NCBI RefSeq assembly: GCF_020873875.1
Contig: NZ_JAHWGU010000045.1
Span: 1-60,071, forward strand
Direction: 5' to 3'
Source of the DNA: Actinoplanes sp. DH11
GTDB lineage: Bacteria > Actinomycetota > Actinomycetes > Mycobacteriales > Micromonosporaceae
Length of the DNA stretch: 60,071 nt
The position numbers and the translations under genes were made by a program. Below the pieces are notes generated by a model, which saw only the letters and a program-made list of their open reading frames with translations, searched no databases and was not told the origin of the DNA. Shown here piece by piece: positions 50,636 to 60,051 of the stretch (positions are counted from its first letter, which is position 1; each line of letters opens with the position of its first letter).

Positions 50636-50721
50636 GTGTGCACGATACCGATGCCCTGCGACGCTGCCGACGGCCACCACCGTGCTGCGTTTTGTCACAG
50701 GTAGGAACTAGCCTTGTGGTC

Positions 50722-53478
50722 ATGACTAGTCCCGCCGAACGGTATGCGGCTGCGAAGAGGCGGGCGGCGCGGGTCGCCGAGTTCCCGGCGCTCGAGGACT
50801 TCATGGTCGACGTCGGCTTCGACCTGGATGATTTCCAGCGCGACGCCTGTCAGGTCCTGGAGCGCGGCAACGGCGTGCTGGTCTGCGCGCCGACCGGTGC
50901 CGGTAAGACCGTCGTCGGCGAGTTCGCGGTGCATCTGGCGCTGCGCTCGGGCGAGCGGAAATGCTTCTACACCACGCCGATCAAGGCTCTTTCCAATCAG
51001 AAGTACAACGATCTGGTGCAGCGGTACGGTGCGGACAAGGTCGGACTGCTCACCGGTGACAACGCGATAAACGGGGACGCCCCGGTGGTGGTGATGACCA
51101 CCGAGGTGCTGCGCAACATGCTCTACTCCGGCTCCGACCAGCTGCGCAACCTGGCCTATGTGGTGATGGACGAGGTGCACTACCTCGCCGACCGGTTCCG
51201 GGGCGCGGTCTGGGAGGAGGTGATCATCCACCTGCCGGCGTCGGTGACCCTGGTCTCGCTGTCGGCCACCGTGAGCAACTACGAGGAGTTCGCCGACTGG
51301 CTGGTCACCGTCCGCGGCGAGACCGAGGTGGTCGTCAGTGAGCACCGGCCGGTGCCGCTCTGGCAGCACATGCTCGTCGGCCGGCGGATGTTCGACCTGT
51401 TCCACGACGCCGACGCGGCCCGCAAGCACGACGTGCACCCGGAGCTGCTGCGCTACACGCGGGAGATGGAGCGCCGCCTCGAGCTGACCGACCGGGCCGG
51501 CGCCGGGTGGTCCGGTCGCGGTGGCCGGTCCCGGCGCTGGCAACCGCCACCGCGCGCGGAGGTGATCGACAGGCTGGAGCGGTCCGGGCTGCTGCCGGCG
51601 ATCCTGTTCATCTTCAGCCGGGCCGCCTGTGACGCCGCGGTGCAGCAGTGCCTCGCCGCGGGGCTGCGGCTCACCGACGCCGACGAGCGGGCCGAGATCC
51701 GGACCATCGCCCAGGCCAAGGTGGCGAACATCCCCGCCGAGGACCTGTCGGTGCTGGGCTACTGGGAGTGGCTCGACGGCCTCGAGCGCGGGGTCGCCGC
51801 CCACCACGCCGGCATGCTCCCCGCCTTCAAGGAGGCGGTCGAGGAGTGCTTCGTGCGCGGCCTGGTCAAGGCGGTCTTCGCGACCGAGACGCTCGCGCTG
51901 GGCATCAACATGCCGGCCCGGTGCGTGGTGCTGGAGCGGCTCGTCAAGTTCAACGGCGAGGCGCACGTCGACCTGACCCCGGGGGAGTACACACAGCTCA
52001 CCGGCCGGGCCGGCCGCCGCGGCATCGACGTGGAGGGTCACGCCGTGGTGCTGTGGAGCCCCGACGTCGACCCGCGGCACGTGGCAGGTCTCGCCTCCAC
52101 CCGCACCTACCCGCTGCGCTCGTCGTTCCGCCCGTCGTACAACATGGCCGTCAACCTGGTCGGCACGGTCGGCGCGGACAAGTCGCGGGCCCTGCTGGAG
52201 TCGTCGTTCGCCCAGTTCCAGGCGGACCGCTCAGTCGTCGGCCTGGCCCGGCAGGTGCAGCGCAACGTGGACACCATGCAGACCTACGCGGAGGACGCGG
52301 CCTGCCACCACGGCGACTTCGAGGAGTACTTCGGGATCCGGGTCGCGATCGCCGACCGGGAGAAGTCGCTGTCCCGCCAAGGTGTGCAGCAGCGCCGCTC
52401 GGCGGCCGTGGCCGGGCTGGAGAAACTGCGGGTCGGTGACGTGATCCGGGTGCCGCAGGGCCGGCGGGCCGGTCTCGCGGTGGTGCTGGAGCCGGCGACC
52501 GCCGGGTTCGGCGAGCCGCGGCCGATGGTGCTCACCCAGGACCGGTGGGCGGGCCGGGTCAGCCCCGGCGACTTCGGCGGCGCGGTCGAGGTGCTGACCC
52601 GGGTCCGGGTGCCCCGCAACTTCAACCACCGCTCGCCGGCGGCCCGCCGCGACCTGGCCGCCCAGGTGAGCGCGACCGGGCTGGACCGCCACCCCGACCG
52701 CCGCCGCCGCGGGCGCGCCAACCCCGGTGAGGACGCCGAGGTCGCCCTGCTCAAGGTGCGGTTGCGGCAGCACCCCTGCCATGCCTGCCCGGAGCGGGAG
52801 GAGCACGCCCGCTGGGCCGAGCGGCGGCACCGGTTGCAGCGTGACACCGAGGCGCTGCGCGACAAGGTGGCCGGGCGCACCGGTTCCCTGGCACGCACCT
52901 TCGACCAGGTCTGCGCGGTGCTGACGGCCCGCGGTTACCTGTCGGCCGACGGCGAGGTGACCGGGGCCGGCCGGATGCTGGGCCGGATCTGGTCCGAGGC
53001 CGACCTGCTGGTCGCCGAGTGCCTGCGGCAGGGCGTCTGGGACGGTCTCGCCCCCGACGAGCTGGCCGCGGCGGTCTCGATGGTGCTCTACGAGTCGCGC
53101 CGCGAGGGCGAGGACCGGACGTCCGTGCCGAAGGGCCCGATCACCGCGGCCGTCGACGCCTGCGCCAAGCTGTGGGGCGAGATCGCCGCCGACGAGGCCG
53201 AGCACGGGCTCACGCTCACCCGCGAGCCCGACGCCGGGTTCGTCTGGCCGATGTTCCGGTGGGCCCGCGGCGAACCGCTGGCGCGGGTGCTGGCCAGCGG
53301 CAATCAGTACGACGCCGAGATGCCGGCGGGTGACTTCGTGCGCTGGGCGCGGCAGGTGCTCGACCTGCTCGGCCAGATCAAGGAGGCCGAGGCCGCCTCG
53401 CCGAGCGTCAAGGAGACCGCCCGCAAGGCGATCACCGCGGTGAACCGGGGGGTGCTGGCGCTGCAGCGCGGTCTTTGA
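50722..53478 (+). CDS. helY: DEAD/DEAH-box helicase, Ski2/HelY-like
   Basis: The 918-residue helicase has the Q-region, Walker A APTGAGKT at about residue 56, motif II DEVH in VVMDEVHYLAD at about 149, SLSATVSN (motif III) and QLTGRAGRRGID (motif VI). A C-terminal DSHCT domain and a beta-barrel insert (GDVIRVPQGRRAGLAVVLEP) follow. It probably unwinds RNA. In Mycobacterium tuberculosis pafBC, tatAC and helY lie in the same order, so the cluster is conserved. A TAGCCT box is 7 nt before the ATG (leaderless). Confidence 0.93.
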   Translation: MTSPAERYAAAKRRAARVAEFPALEDFMVDVGFDLDDFQRDACQVLERGNGVLVCAPTGAGKTVVGEFAVHLALRSGERKCFYTTPIKALSNQKYNDLVQRYGADKVGLLTGDNAINGDAPVVVMTTEVLRNMLYSGSDQLRNLAYVVMDEVHYLADRFRGAVWEEVIIHLPASVTLVSLSATVSNYEEFADWLVTVRGETEVVVSEHRPVPLWQHMLVGRRMFDLFHDADAARKHDVHPELLRYTREMERRLELTDRAGAGWSGRGGRSRRWQPPPRAEVIDRLERSGLLPAILFIFSRAACDAAVQQCLAAGLRLTDADERAEIRTIAQAKVANIPAEDLSVLGYWEWLDGLERGVAAHHAGMLPAFKEAVEECFVRGLVKAVFATETLALGINMPARCVVLERLVKFNGEAHVDLTPGEYTQLTGRAGRRGIDVEGHAVVLWSPDVDPRHVAGLASTRTYPLRSSFRPSYNMAVNLVGTVGADKSRALLESSFAQFQADRSVVGLARQVQRNVDTMQTYAEDAACHHGDFEEYFGIRVAIADREKSLSRQGVQQRRSAAVAGLEKLRVGDVIRVPQGRRAGLAVVLEPATAGFGEPRPMVLTQDRWAGRVSPGDFGGAVEVLTRVRVPRNFNHRSPAARRDLAAQVSATGLDRHPDRRRRGRANPGEDAEVALLKVRLRQHPCHACPEREEHARWAERRHRLQRDTEALRDKVAGRTGSLARTFDQVCAVLTARGYLSADGEVTGAGRMLGRIWSEADLLVAECLRQGVWDGLAPDELAAAVSMVLYESRREGEDRTSVPKGPITAAVDACAKLWGEIAADEAEHGLTLTREPDAGFVWPMFRWARGEPLARVLASGNQYDAEMPAGDFVRWARQVLDLLGQIKEAEAASPSVKETARKAITAVNRGVLALQRGL

Positions 53479-53524
53479 TCTCGTGGTGTGGGCCGGGGTC
53501 TGACGGGTACAGCGAGATCAAGAC
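53471..53524 (+). terminator. Possible hairpin at helY stop
   Basis: GTCTTTGATCTCG (53471-53483, spanning the stop) and CGAGATCAAGAC (53513-53524) are complementary over 12 pairs with one bulge and a 29-nt loop. Confidence 0.4.
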
Positions 53525-53734
53525 CGTGCAACGGTCGGATCGGTCAGGCGGCCGGGCGCACTGCGGTGCGGCCGGCCGCCGTCCGCGCCGGGTTGCACCC
53601 GGCCGCCGGTCCGGTCCGATCGCCGGGGCTCGTCGTCGCGCATGGTGAATCTCCGTTGACGCTGTCTTGCCGGTATACCAAGAATTGCGGCGGCAGTATT
53701 GACACAGCTGATTGCATTTGCCGGGAGAAGGCAC

Positions 53735-54562
53735 ATGGCCGCGGGCTCACCGCATCTGATCGGTTGGTCCGGTGACGCCTTGACCGATTCGGTGCTGGCG
53801 GTGATCGACGCCGACACCGCCGTCATCGAGTTCTCCGTCTGGGGGGAGTGGGACCGGGCACTGTCCACCCAGGCGCGCACGGTCCTGGACAAGTGTCTCG
53901 CCGAGCACCCCACCGGGATGATCATCGATCTGCATCAGCTCGACGACCCGCACGCGGTCAGTTCGCTCCTGTGGCTGACCGCGTGCGTGCAGGGCGCCGC
54001 GATGGAACCGCCGGTCGCCGTGGCGGTCTGCGTCTCGGCCGGTGCGCCGCTCGCGCGCCGGCTGCGGCGTCTCGGCGCCCGGGACTGGCTGGTGCTCTAC
54101 GCGACGGTGTCCCAGGCCCGCGATGCGCTCGCCGGCCGGCACCCGCTGCCGGACCGGATGCACCTGGCCCTGCCGGCCGCCCCGGCCGCCGCCGTCCTGG
54201 CCCGGTCACTGATCAACGACGCCTGCCGGAACTGGGACATGCCGCAGCTGTGCCAGCGGGCCCGCCTGGTCATCTCCGAACTGGTGGTGAACGCCGCCGA
54301 GCACGCCGGCACCGACATCGAGGTGATCGTCTCGAAGCGCGGCTCGGGGGCGGCGGCCGCGCTGCACCTGGCCGTCTACGACGGCGACCCGATCCTGCCC
54401 CAGATCCGGGACCCGGTGCCGGGGCTGCTCGGGCCGTCCCTGGTGGACCGGGGTCTTGGTCTGCGGATCGTCGGCGCCGCGGCGTCGGCGTGGGGTGCCC
54501 TGCCGGCTCGCGGAGGCAAGCTGGTGTGGGCGATCGTGCGAGCCCGGCCCGAGGAGCACTGA
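53735..54562 (+). CDS. STAS-like plus HATPase anti-sigma regulatory kinase
   Basis: The 275-residue protein starts at ATG 53735 after GGGAGAAGG. The first 120 residues look like a STAS-type domain (AVIEFSVWGEWDRALS and GMIIDLHQLDDPHAVSSLLW). A GHKL ATPase domain follows, with the N-box in ARLVISELVVNAAEHAGTD and GLGLRIVGAAASAWG. Such ATPases phosphorylate anti-sigma antagonists or bind sigma factors. The stop overlaps the next gene as TGATG. The fusion of both domains in one protein suggests self-contained control. Confidence 0.78.
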   Translation: MAAGSPHLIGWSGDALTDSVLAVIDADTAVIEFSVWGEWDRALSTQARTVLDKCLAEHPTGMIIDLHQLDDPHAVSSLLWLTACVQGAAMEPPVAVAVCVSAGAPLARRLRRLGARDWLVLYATVSQARDALAGRHPLPDRMHLALPAAPAAAVLARSLINDACRNWDMPQLCQRARLVISELVVNAAEHAGTDIEVIVSKRGSGAAAALHLAVYDGDPILPQIRDPVPGLLGPSLVDRGLGLRIVGAAASAWGALPARGGKLVWAIVRARPEEH

Positions 54563-54942
54563 TGAGCCGTTACGACGGTCCCGGCCCGACCGGCCCGAGC
54601 GGCCCGACCGGGACCCGGATTGCCGGGGAGCGCGACGGCGACCGGTTGCTGATCACGCTCCAGGGCAGCCTCGACGCGATGTCGGCCACCGCGTTGCAGA
54701 CCCAGCTCTACGACCTCACCCAGGTCCACGAGCTGATCGGGCTCGGTGCCCCGGTCCGGCACATCCACATCGACCTTGCCGGGGTGGACTTCTGCGACGC
54801 CGCCGGCCTGCGGATGCTGGTGGCGGCCCGCCGGGTGGCCGAGGCCCGGCACGCGACGTGCCACTTGCACGCGCCGCAGCCGCACCTGCGGTGGCTGCTG
54901 CGCGCCACGAAGGCAGCCGACCTGTTCCACCTGCACGCCTGA
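54562..54942 (+). CDS. STAS domain anti-sigma factor antagonist
   Basis: This 126-residue protein has the STAS core: DRLLITLQGSLDAMSATALQ, HIHIDLAGVDFCDAAGLRML and VAARRVAEARHATCHLH. The site normally phosphorylated (D-S-S/T-G) reads DAAG, so the serine is missing. It overlaps the upstream anti-sigma kinase gene and probably partners with it. A Pro/Gly-rich N-terminal 20 residues precede the domain. Confidence 0.87.
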   Translation: MSRYDGPGPTGPSGPTGTRIAGERDGDRLLITLQGSLDAMSATALQTQLYDLTQVHELIGLGAPVRHIHIDLAGVDFCDAAGLRMLVAARRVAEARHATCHLHAPQPHLRWLLRATKAADLFHLHA

Positions 54943-54969
54943 CGAGGGCGGCGGTGCGGGCGGCCGGGA

Positions 54970-55359
54970 TCAGGGCCAGGTGCGCGCCGTACGGTCGAAG
55001 AGGTCGCCCTCGCTCTGCACCGGCACCACGCAGAACAGGTGGCCGCCGGGCGCCCGCAGCGTCCGGTGGCCGCCGTTGTCGACCTCGACCACCGCGCCCA
55101 GCGCTGTCAGCCGGGCCGCCTCGGCCGCGACGTCGTCGGTCTCGATGTCGACGTGGTAGCGGGGTGTGTCGTCGACGGCCTGCACGTCGACGGCGAGGCC
55201 CGGGAACGCGTCCCGCAGGGCGATGAACTCCTCCTCGCCGGGGACCGGTGTCGCGGTGGTGCCGAGCGCCGCCGACCAGAAGGCGGCGGCGGCGCCGGCC
55301 TCGCCCTGCGGGGTGTCGATGAAGATGCCGAAGAGGCGACTGCGATGCATACCCGCCAA
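54970..55359 (-). CDS. VOC family protein (glyoxalase/bleomycin-resistance fold)
   Basis: The 129-residue protein has the paired beta-alpha-beta modules: RLFGIFIDTPQGEAGAAAAF, YHVDIETDDVAAEAARLTAL and HRTLRAPGGHLFCVVP. It may bind a metal and a small substrate; the role is unknown. It starts right after the acyl-CoA ligase stop on the same strand (start at 55359 or 55350), so they share a transcript. Confidence 0.85.
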   Translation of the reverse strand: MAGMHRSRLFGIFIDTPQGEAGAAAAFWSAALGTTATPVPGEEEFIALRDAFPGLAVDVQAVDDTPRYHVDIETDDVAAEAARLTALGAVVEVDNGGHRTLRAPGGHLFCVVPVQSEGDLFDRTARTWP

Positions 55360-55360
55360 C

Positions 55361-57151
55361 TTACGTGTACAGATCGTCCAATTGCGACTGATAGCGGTTC
55401 TCGATCGCCCGGCGGCGCAGCTTCAGGGAGGGTGTGAGGTCTCCACCTTCGACAGCCAGGTTCTCCTCCAGCACCGCGAACTTCTTGATCGACTCCCAGG
55501 AGTTGAGGGTGGCGTTGAGCGCGTCGACGCAGCGGGAGACCTCGGCGCGCAGCGCCTCGGACCGGGCGATCTCGGCGTGGCCGGCGTCGCCCAGCCCGTG
55601 CTCGGCGGCCCAGGTCCGGGCCGCGTCGGGGTCGAGGTCGATCAGGGCGGTGACGTACTTGCGGTTCTCGCCGTGCACCACGATCTGACCGGCGAGCGGG
55701 CAGATCGCCTTGAAGCGGGCCTCGATCGCCTGCGGTGCCACGTACTTCCCGTTCGATGTCTTGATCAGGTCTTTCTTGCGGTCGGTGATCCGCAGCGAGC
55801 CGCGGGCCGTGATCTCGCCGATGTCGCCGGTGTGCAGCCAGCTGTCGACCAGGGTGGCCGCCGTCTCCGCCGGCATGCCCTGGTAGCCCTGCATCAGGCC
55901 GGGGCCCTTGAGCAGGATCTCGCCGTCCTCGCCGAGCCGCACGCGGGTGCCGGGCAGCGGAAGGCCGACGGTGCCGTACTCGGGGCGGTCCGGCCGGTTG
56001 AAGATCGTGGTGGCGCAGGACTCGGTGAGGCCGTACCCCTCGGCGACCGGCAGGCCGATCGCGTCGAACCATTCGGCGATCTCCGGGGCCAGGGCGGAGG
56101 CGCCGGAGATGAAGAACCGCATCCGGCCGCCGAACCGGTCGCGGACCCGGGCCAGCACGAGCCGGTCGGCGACCGGGCGCAGCACGCCGCCGCGTTTCGC
56201 CACGCCGATCGCCCAGTCGTAGAGCCGGGCCTTGACGCCGCCCTCGCGCCGCACGGTGGTGGTGACGGCGGCGTACACCTTCTCGAAGATCCGCGGGACG
56301 GCCGGCATGATCGTCGGGCGGACCTCGGTGAGCCGCCGCACGATCGCGCTGACGTCGCCGTCGACGGCGAACTCGAAGCCCACCGAGAGCTGGCAGGAGA
56401 GCAGGGCCTTGCCGAACGCGTGGGACAGCGGCAGCCACAGGTAGCCGAGGTCGTCGGGGCGGACGATGCCCATCGCCTGGATCGCCAGACCCTGGTAGAT
56501 CCACGCGTCGTGGGCGACCCGGACGCCCTTGGGCAGCCCGGTGGTGCCCGAGGTGTAGATCAGCGTGGCGAGGTCGTCCGGGCCGATCGCCGCGGTCGCC
56601 GCGGTGACCAGGCCGGGTTCCTCGGCCAGCCGGTCCCGGCCGCGTTCGCGCAGGCCGGCCAGCGTGAGGGCGCGGGGGTCGCTGCCGTCGACCAGGATCA
56701 CCCGTTCCACCGGGGACCCGGCGGCCAGGAACTTGTCCAGGTGCCCCGGATCCTCCACGATCGCGAAGCGGCTGCCCGAGTCGGTGAGGATGTGCCGCAC
56801 CTCCTGGGGCGACGAGCTCGGGTAGACCGTGGTGGTGGCCCCGCCCGCGCACATCACCCCGAAGTCCGCCTCGATCCACTCGACCCGGGTGCCCGAGCAG
56901 ATCGCCACCCGGTCCTCCGGGCGCAGGCCGAGCGCGAGCAGGCCGGCGGCGATCTCGGTGACCGCTTCCGCGGTCGAGGACCAGGTGTGCGAGACCCAGC
57001 CACCGTCGGCGCCGGGTGTGCGATAGGCCGGGGCGTCGGGGGTACGGGCACAGCGGTCGAGGAACATGGCCCCGAAGCTGGACGGGCTGTCCCGCCGCAG
57101 CCGCACCAGTTCGGCCTCCTCGGCCGCGGGTGCGGCGCACTCCTGACTCAT
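55361..57151 (-). CDS. AMP-dependent long-chain fatty-acid--CoA ligase
   Basis: The 596-residue enzyme starts at ATG 57151 after AAGGAGAA. The AMP-binding signature is LIYTSGTTGLPKGV, followed by LPLSHAFGKALL, YGLTESCATTI and DSWLHTGDIGEI. DRKKDLIKTSNGKYVAPQ near residue 490 is the hinge and catalytic Lys region. It activates a fatty acid to its CoA thioester. It lies 11 nt after the TetR gene on the same strand, and so is probably regulated by it. Confidence 0.94.
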   Translation of the reverse strand: MSQECAAPAAEEAELVRLRRDSPSSFGAMFLDRCARTPDAPAYRTPGADGGWVSHTWSSTAEAVTEIAAGLLALGLRPEDRVAICSGTRVEWIEADFGVMCAGGATTTVYPSSSPQEVRHILTDSGSRFAIVEDPGHLDKFLAAGSPVERVILVDGSDPRALTLAGLRERGRDRLAEEPGLVTAATAAIGPDDLATLIYTSGTTGLPKGVRVAHDAWIYQGLAIQAMGIVRPDDLGYLWLPLSHAFGKALLSCQLSVGFEFAVDGDVSAIVRRLTEVRPTIMPAVPRIFEKVYAAVTTTVRREGGVKARLYDWAIGVAKRGGVLRPVADRLVLARVRDRFGGRMRFFISGASALAPEIAEWFDAIGLPVAEGYGLTESCATTIFNRPDRPEYGTVGLPLPGTRVRLGEDGEILLKGPGLMQGYQGMPAETAATLVDSWLHTGDIGEITARGSLRITDRKKDLIKTSNGKYVAPQAIEARFKAICPLAGQIVVHGENRKYVTALIDLDPDAARTWAAEHGLGDAGHAEIARSEALRAEVSRCVDALNATLNSWESIKKFAVLEENLAVEGGDLTPSLKLRRRAIENRYQSQLDDLYT

Positions 57152-57162
57152 GGGGTTCTCCT

Positions 57163-57813
57163 TCACGGCTCCACCATCCGGCAGAGCCAGGTGGACAGTT
57201 CGTCGACCAGGGACGACAGGTCGGGGTCGGGTTCGGCGTCCAGCGCGTCCGAGGCGCTCTGCCGCAGCGCGTGGATGGCGCCGAGGTAGGCACTGAACGG
57301 GACCTGTCCGGCCGTACCCGGGAATCGCTCGGCGCGCAGGTCGCGCACGACGCCGGCCAGTTCGGTGAGCGCGGCGCGGCGGCGTTCGCGGGCCGCGCGG
57401 CCCAGGGTGTCCATCTCCACCTGGAACGCGCGGGCCGCGACCAGGTCGCTGCGCAGGGTGGCGAAGTACGACGAGACGAACGCCCGCACGCACCCCGGCC
57501 AGTCGGTGCCGGCGGTGCCGCTCTCGGTGAGCCGGTCCAGGAAGACCGCGATGAACCGGTCGTAGGCCGCGTAGACGCAGGCGTCCTTGTCGGCGAAGCA
57601 CGCGTAGAACGCGGCCCGGGACACCGCCGCCCGCGCGCAGATCTCGCGCACGCCGAACCCGCGGTACCCGGTGCCGGCGAGCAGTTCGGTGGCGGCGATC
57701 AGCATCCGCTCCCGCTGGGCTGCGGTCACCTCGTCGCGGCTGAGCACGTGCCGGCCGCGCGGCAGCGACGGTGGGGTCGTGAAGACGACGCCGCTGGTGA
57801 TCCGGTCCGGCAC
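57163..57813 (-). CDS. TetR family transcriptional regulator
   Basis: The start is GTG 57813 (216 residues). The HTH spans about residues 28-75 (RERMLIAATELLAGTGYRGF and REICARAAVSRAAFYACFAD). The C-terminal ligand domain is all-helical. The gene lies directly upstream of the acyl-CoA ligase, so an acyl-CoA or fatty acid may be the signal. A palindrome with AGTA/TACT ends lies 14 nt upstream (57828-57843). Confidence 0.9.
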   Translation of the reverse strand: MPDRITSGVVFTTPPSLPRGRHVLSRDEVTAAQRERMLIAATELLAGTGYRGFGVREICARAAVSRAAFYACFADKDACVYAAYDRFIAVFLDRLTESGTAGTDWPGCVRAFVSSYFATLRSDLVAARAFQVEMDTLGRAARERRRAALTELAGVVRDLRAERFPGTAGQVPFSAYLGAIHALRQSASDALDAEPDPDLSSLVDELSTWLCRMVEP

Positions 57814-57827
57814 GGCATTCCTATCGG

Positions 57828-57843
57828 AGTACGTGTTGTTACT
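57828..57843. promoter_or_regulatory. Candidate TetR operator
   Basis: AGTA-CGTGTTGT-TACT is a 16-bp site with complementary 4-nt ends in the 97-nt gap between the divergent TetR and inositol-phosphatase-like genes. Confidence 0.35.
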
Positions 57844-57910
57844 TGAATCTTGCCACGACGTTCCCGCGTCACTCGACAAGCCCTTGGTGCCCACCGGGCA
57901 GGATGGTGAC

Positions 57911-58684
57911 GTGACTGGAGATCTCGAAATCGCACAGGCGGCGGCCCTGGCCGGCGCCCAGGAGGCGCTGCGGCACTTCGCGGTCGTCGCCGACCTGCCC
58001 CGGGAGCTGAAGGCGGACGGCTCGGTGGTGACCGTCGCGGACCGGGCCACCGAGACCGCCATCCGCGCGGTGCTGACCCGGGAGCTGCCGCAGGACGCGG
58101 TGCTCGGCGAGGAGCACGGCGCCACCGGCGGGGACGCCGGCCGCCGGTGGATCATCGACCCGATCGACGGGACGGCTCTCTTCGTCGAGGGCGACGACCG
58201 GTGGCTGGTGCTGGTGGCGCTCGAGGAACAGGGCGCGATCACGGCGGCGGTCGCGGTGGTTCCGGCGCAGGCGCGCCTCTGGTGGGCGGGGCTCGGGACG
58301 GGGGCGTACGAGGGACGCGTCCACGACGGCCGGGCGGTGGGCCACCGGCGGATCTCGGTGGCCGCGACCGGCCCGCGGACGCTCGAGTCGGCGACGCTCG
58401 GCGTCGTACCGGATTGGGGTCGTGCGCCCGCCGCCCCGCTGATCGCCGCCGCCGACGAGCGGCCCTGGCCGCTGCACCCGCCGCTGATGGTGGCCCGGGG
58501 TGACCTGGACCTGGCCGCGCAGACCAGCGGGCAGATCTGGGACTTCGCGGCGACCTCGCTGATCGTGGCCGAGGCCGGCGGGTGCTACGCGCGGTTCGAC
58601 GGGGACGGGCGGCCCGGACCCGGGGCGTCGATCTTCGCGCGCAGTCCGGAACTTCGCGATGCGGCGCTGAAGGTCGTCGGCTAG
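57911..58684 (+). CDS. Inositol monophosphatase family protein (HisN/IMPase-like)
   Basis: The start is GTG 57911 (257 residues). The metal-binding motifs are present: LGEEHGATGG, WIIDPIDGTALF and WDFAATSLIVAEAGG. These fit lithium-sensitive phosphatases that dephosphorylate inositol phosphate or histidinol phosphate. The substrate cannot be told from sequence. A CAGGAT box is 6 nt before the start. It is divergent from the TetR gene. Confidence 0.9.
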   Translation: MTGDLEIAQAAALAGAQEALRHFAVVADLPRELKADGSVVTVADRATETAIRAVLTRELPQDAVLGEEHGATGGDAGRRWIIDPIDGTALFVEGDDRWLVLVALEEQGAITAAVAVVPAQARLWWAGLGTGAYEGRVHDGRAVGHRRISVAATGPRTLESATLGVVPDWGRAPAAPLIAAADERPWPLHPPLMVARGDLDLAAQTSGQIWDFAATSLIVAEAGGCYARFDGDGRPGPGASIFARSPELRDAALKVVG

Positions 58685-58788
58685 CGCGGTACGGTCCGGG
58701 TGATCCTCGTACCCGGCGGTAATCCCGATGAACAGGGACCAATCACCCAGATCGCCGGTAACGTGGCGGTATCCCGAAGGAGCGATCT

Positions 58789-60051
58789 GTGAGTCGACGA
58801 GGACCCGTCCGCCGGTGGCCGGCCCTGGCCGCGGCCGCGGTCATGCTCGTCGCCGTCACCGGCTGCGGTGGCGACGAGCCCGAGCCCGGCACCACGAGCC
58901 CGAGCACCGCGGCGACCGTGAAGTCGTACGAGAGGTCGGTGGCCGGTGTTGTCGAGGCGGCCGAGGTCTTCCTCGCCACCCTCGACGACGACCAGCGCGC
59001 CGAGGTGCAGCTCGAGTTCACCGAGCAGAACGCGACCTCGTGGTCGAACCTGCCGTGCGGCTCCACCTGCCGGCCCGGCATCGGCCTCGGTGAGCTCGAC
59101 GCCCACCAGCTCGCCGCCGCGAAGAGCGTGCTGAAGACGGCGCTCGGTTCGGAGCCCGCCACCGGGTACGAGCGGGTCGAGGAACTGATGCTCGCCGACG
59201 ACGTGCTGGGGGAGACGCAGAGCAGCAGCGGCGGCAACGTCGGGCCCGGTGGCAGCGTGTCCGGTGGCCCGCAGGCCGCCACGTCCGGCGCGCCCTCCGG
59301 CGGCCCGTCCGGCAGCCCGTCCGGTGGCCCTTCGGCCGGCCCCGCGTCGGGCGGCCCGGGTGCCGGCTCCGGCGGGCCCGGCGGTGCGGAGAGCGGGTAC
59401 GGCAGCGACCTCTACTTCCTGGCGTTCCTCGGCGAGCCCAGCACCACCGGCACCTGGCAGCTCGACTTCGGCGGGCACCACCTCGCCGTGCACCTGACCT
59501 ACCGGGCCGGCCAGGTGATCTCCGCGTCGCCGTACTTCGCCGGTGTCGAACCGACCGGCTGGACCGATGACGCCAAGGCCACGCACGCGCCGCTCGAGGA
59601 CATGCGCAAGGCGATGCTCGCGATGACCGGCAGCCTCAGCGCCGCCCAGCAGAAGAAGGCCAGGATCGGCCAGACGTTCATCGACGTGCTCGCCGGGCCG
59701 CAGAAGGACGGGCAGTTCCCGGACGTCCGGCAGGGGCTCGCGGCCGGTTCGCTCACGGCGGCGCAGAAGAAGCTCGTGCTCGCGGCGATCACGCCGTGGG
59801 TGGCGGCCGCCGACGAAGCGGCCGCCGAGGAGCTGATGAAGGCGTACGAGGCCGAGCTGAACCAGACGTACATCGGCTGGTCCGGGACCACCGGGCTGAA
59901 CCGGCACGCCGACTACGTGCGGATCGACGGCCCCAGCGTGTGGATCGAGTTCGTCTGCCAGAACGGTGTCGTCATCGAGAACAAGATCCACTACCACACG
60001 GTGTACCGGGACCGCACCCGTGACTACGGTGGCGGGTTCTCCTTCTCCTGA
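58789..60051 (+). CDS. DUF3500 family lipoprotein
   Basis: The 420-residue protein starts at GTG 58789 after AAGGAG. A lipoprotein signal runs to the lipobox VTGC (residues about 23-26). The DUF3500 body has SYERSVAGVVEAAEVFLATL, LEFTEQNATSWSNLPCG, GTWQLDFGGHHLAVHL and a C-terminal IEFVCQNGVVIENKIHYHTV followed by RDRTRDYGG. A Gly/Ser/Pro-rich insert of about 60 residues (about 144-204) splits the domain. The function is unknown; it should be anchored outside the membrane. Confidence 0.88.
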   Translation: MSRRGPVRRWPALAAAAVMLVAVTGCGGDEPEPGTTSPSTAATVKSYERSVAGVVEAAEVFLATLDDDQRAEVQLEFTEQNATSWSNLPCGSTCRPGIGLGELDAHQLAAAKSVLKTALGSEPATGYERVEELMLADDVLGETQSSSGGNVGPGGSVSGGPQAATSGAPSGGPSGSPSGGPSAGPASGGPGAGSGGPGGAESGYGSDLYFLAFLGEPSTTGTWQLDFGGHHLAVHLTYRAGQVISASPYFAGVEPTGWTDDAKATHAPLEDMRKAMLAMTGSLSAAQQKKARIGQTFIDVLAGPQKDGQFPDVRQGLAAGSLTAAQKKLVLAAITPWVAAADEAAAEELMKAYEAELNQTYIGWSGTTGLNRHADYVRIDGPSVWIEFVCQNGVVIENKIHYHTVYRDRTRDYGGGFSFS

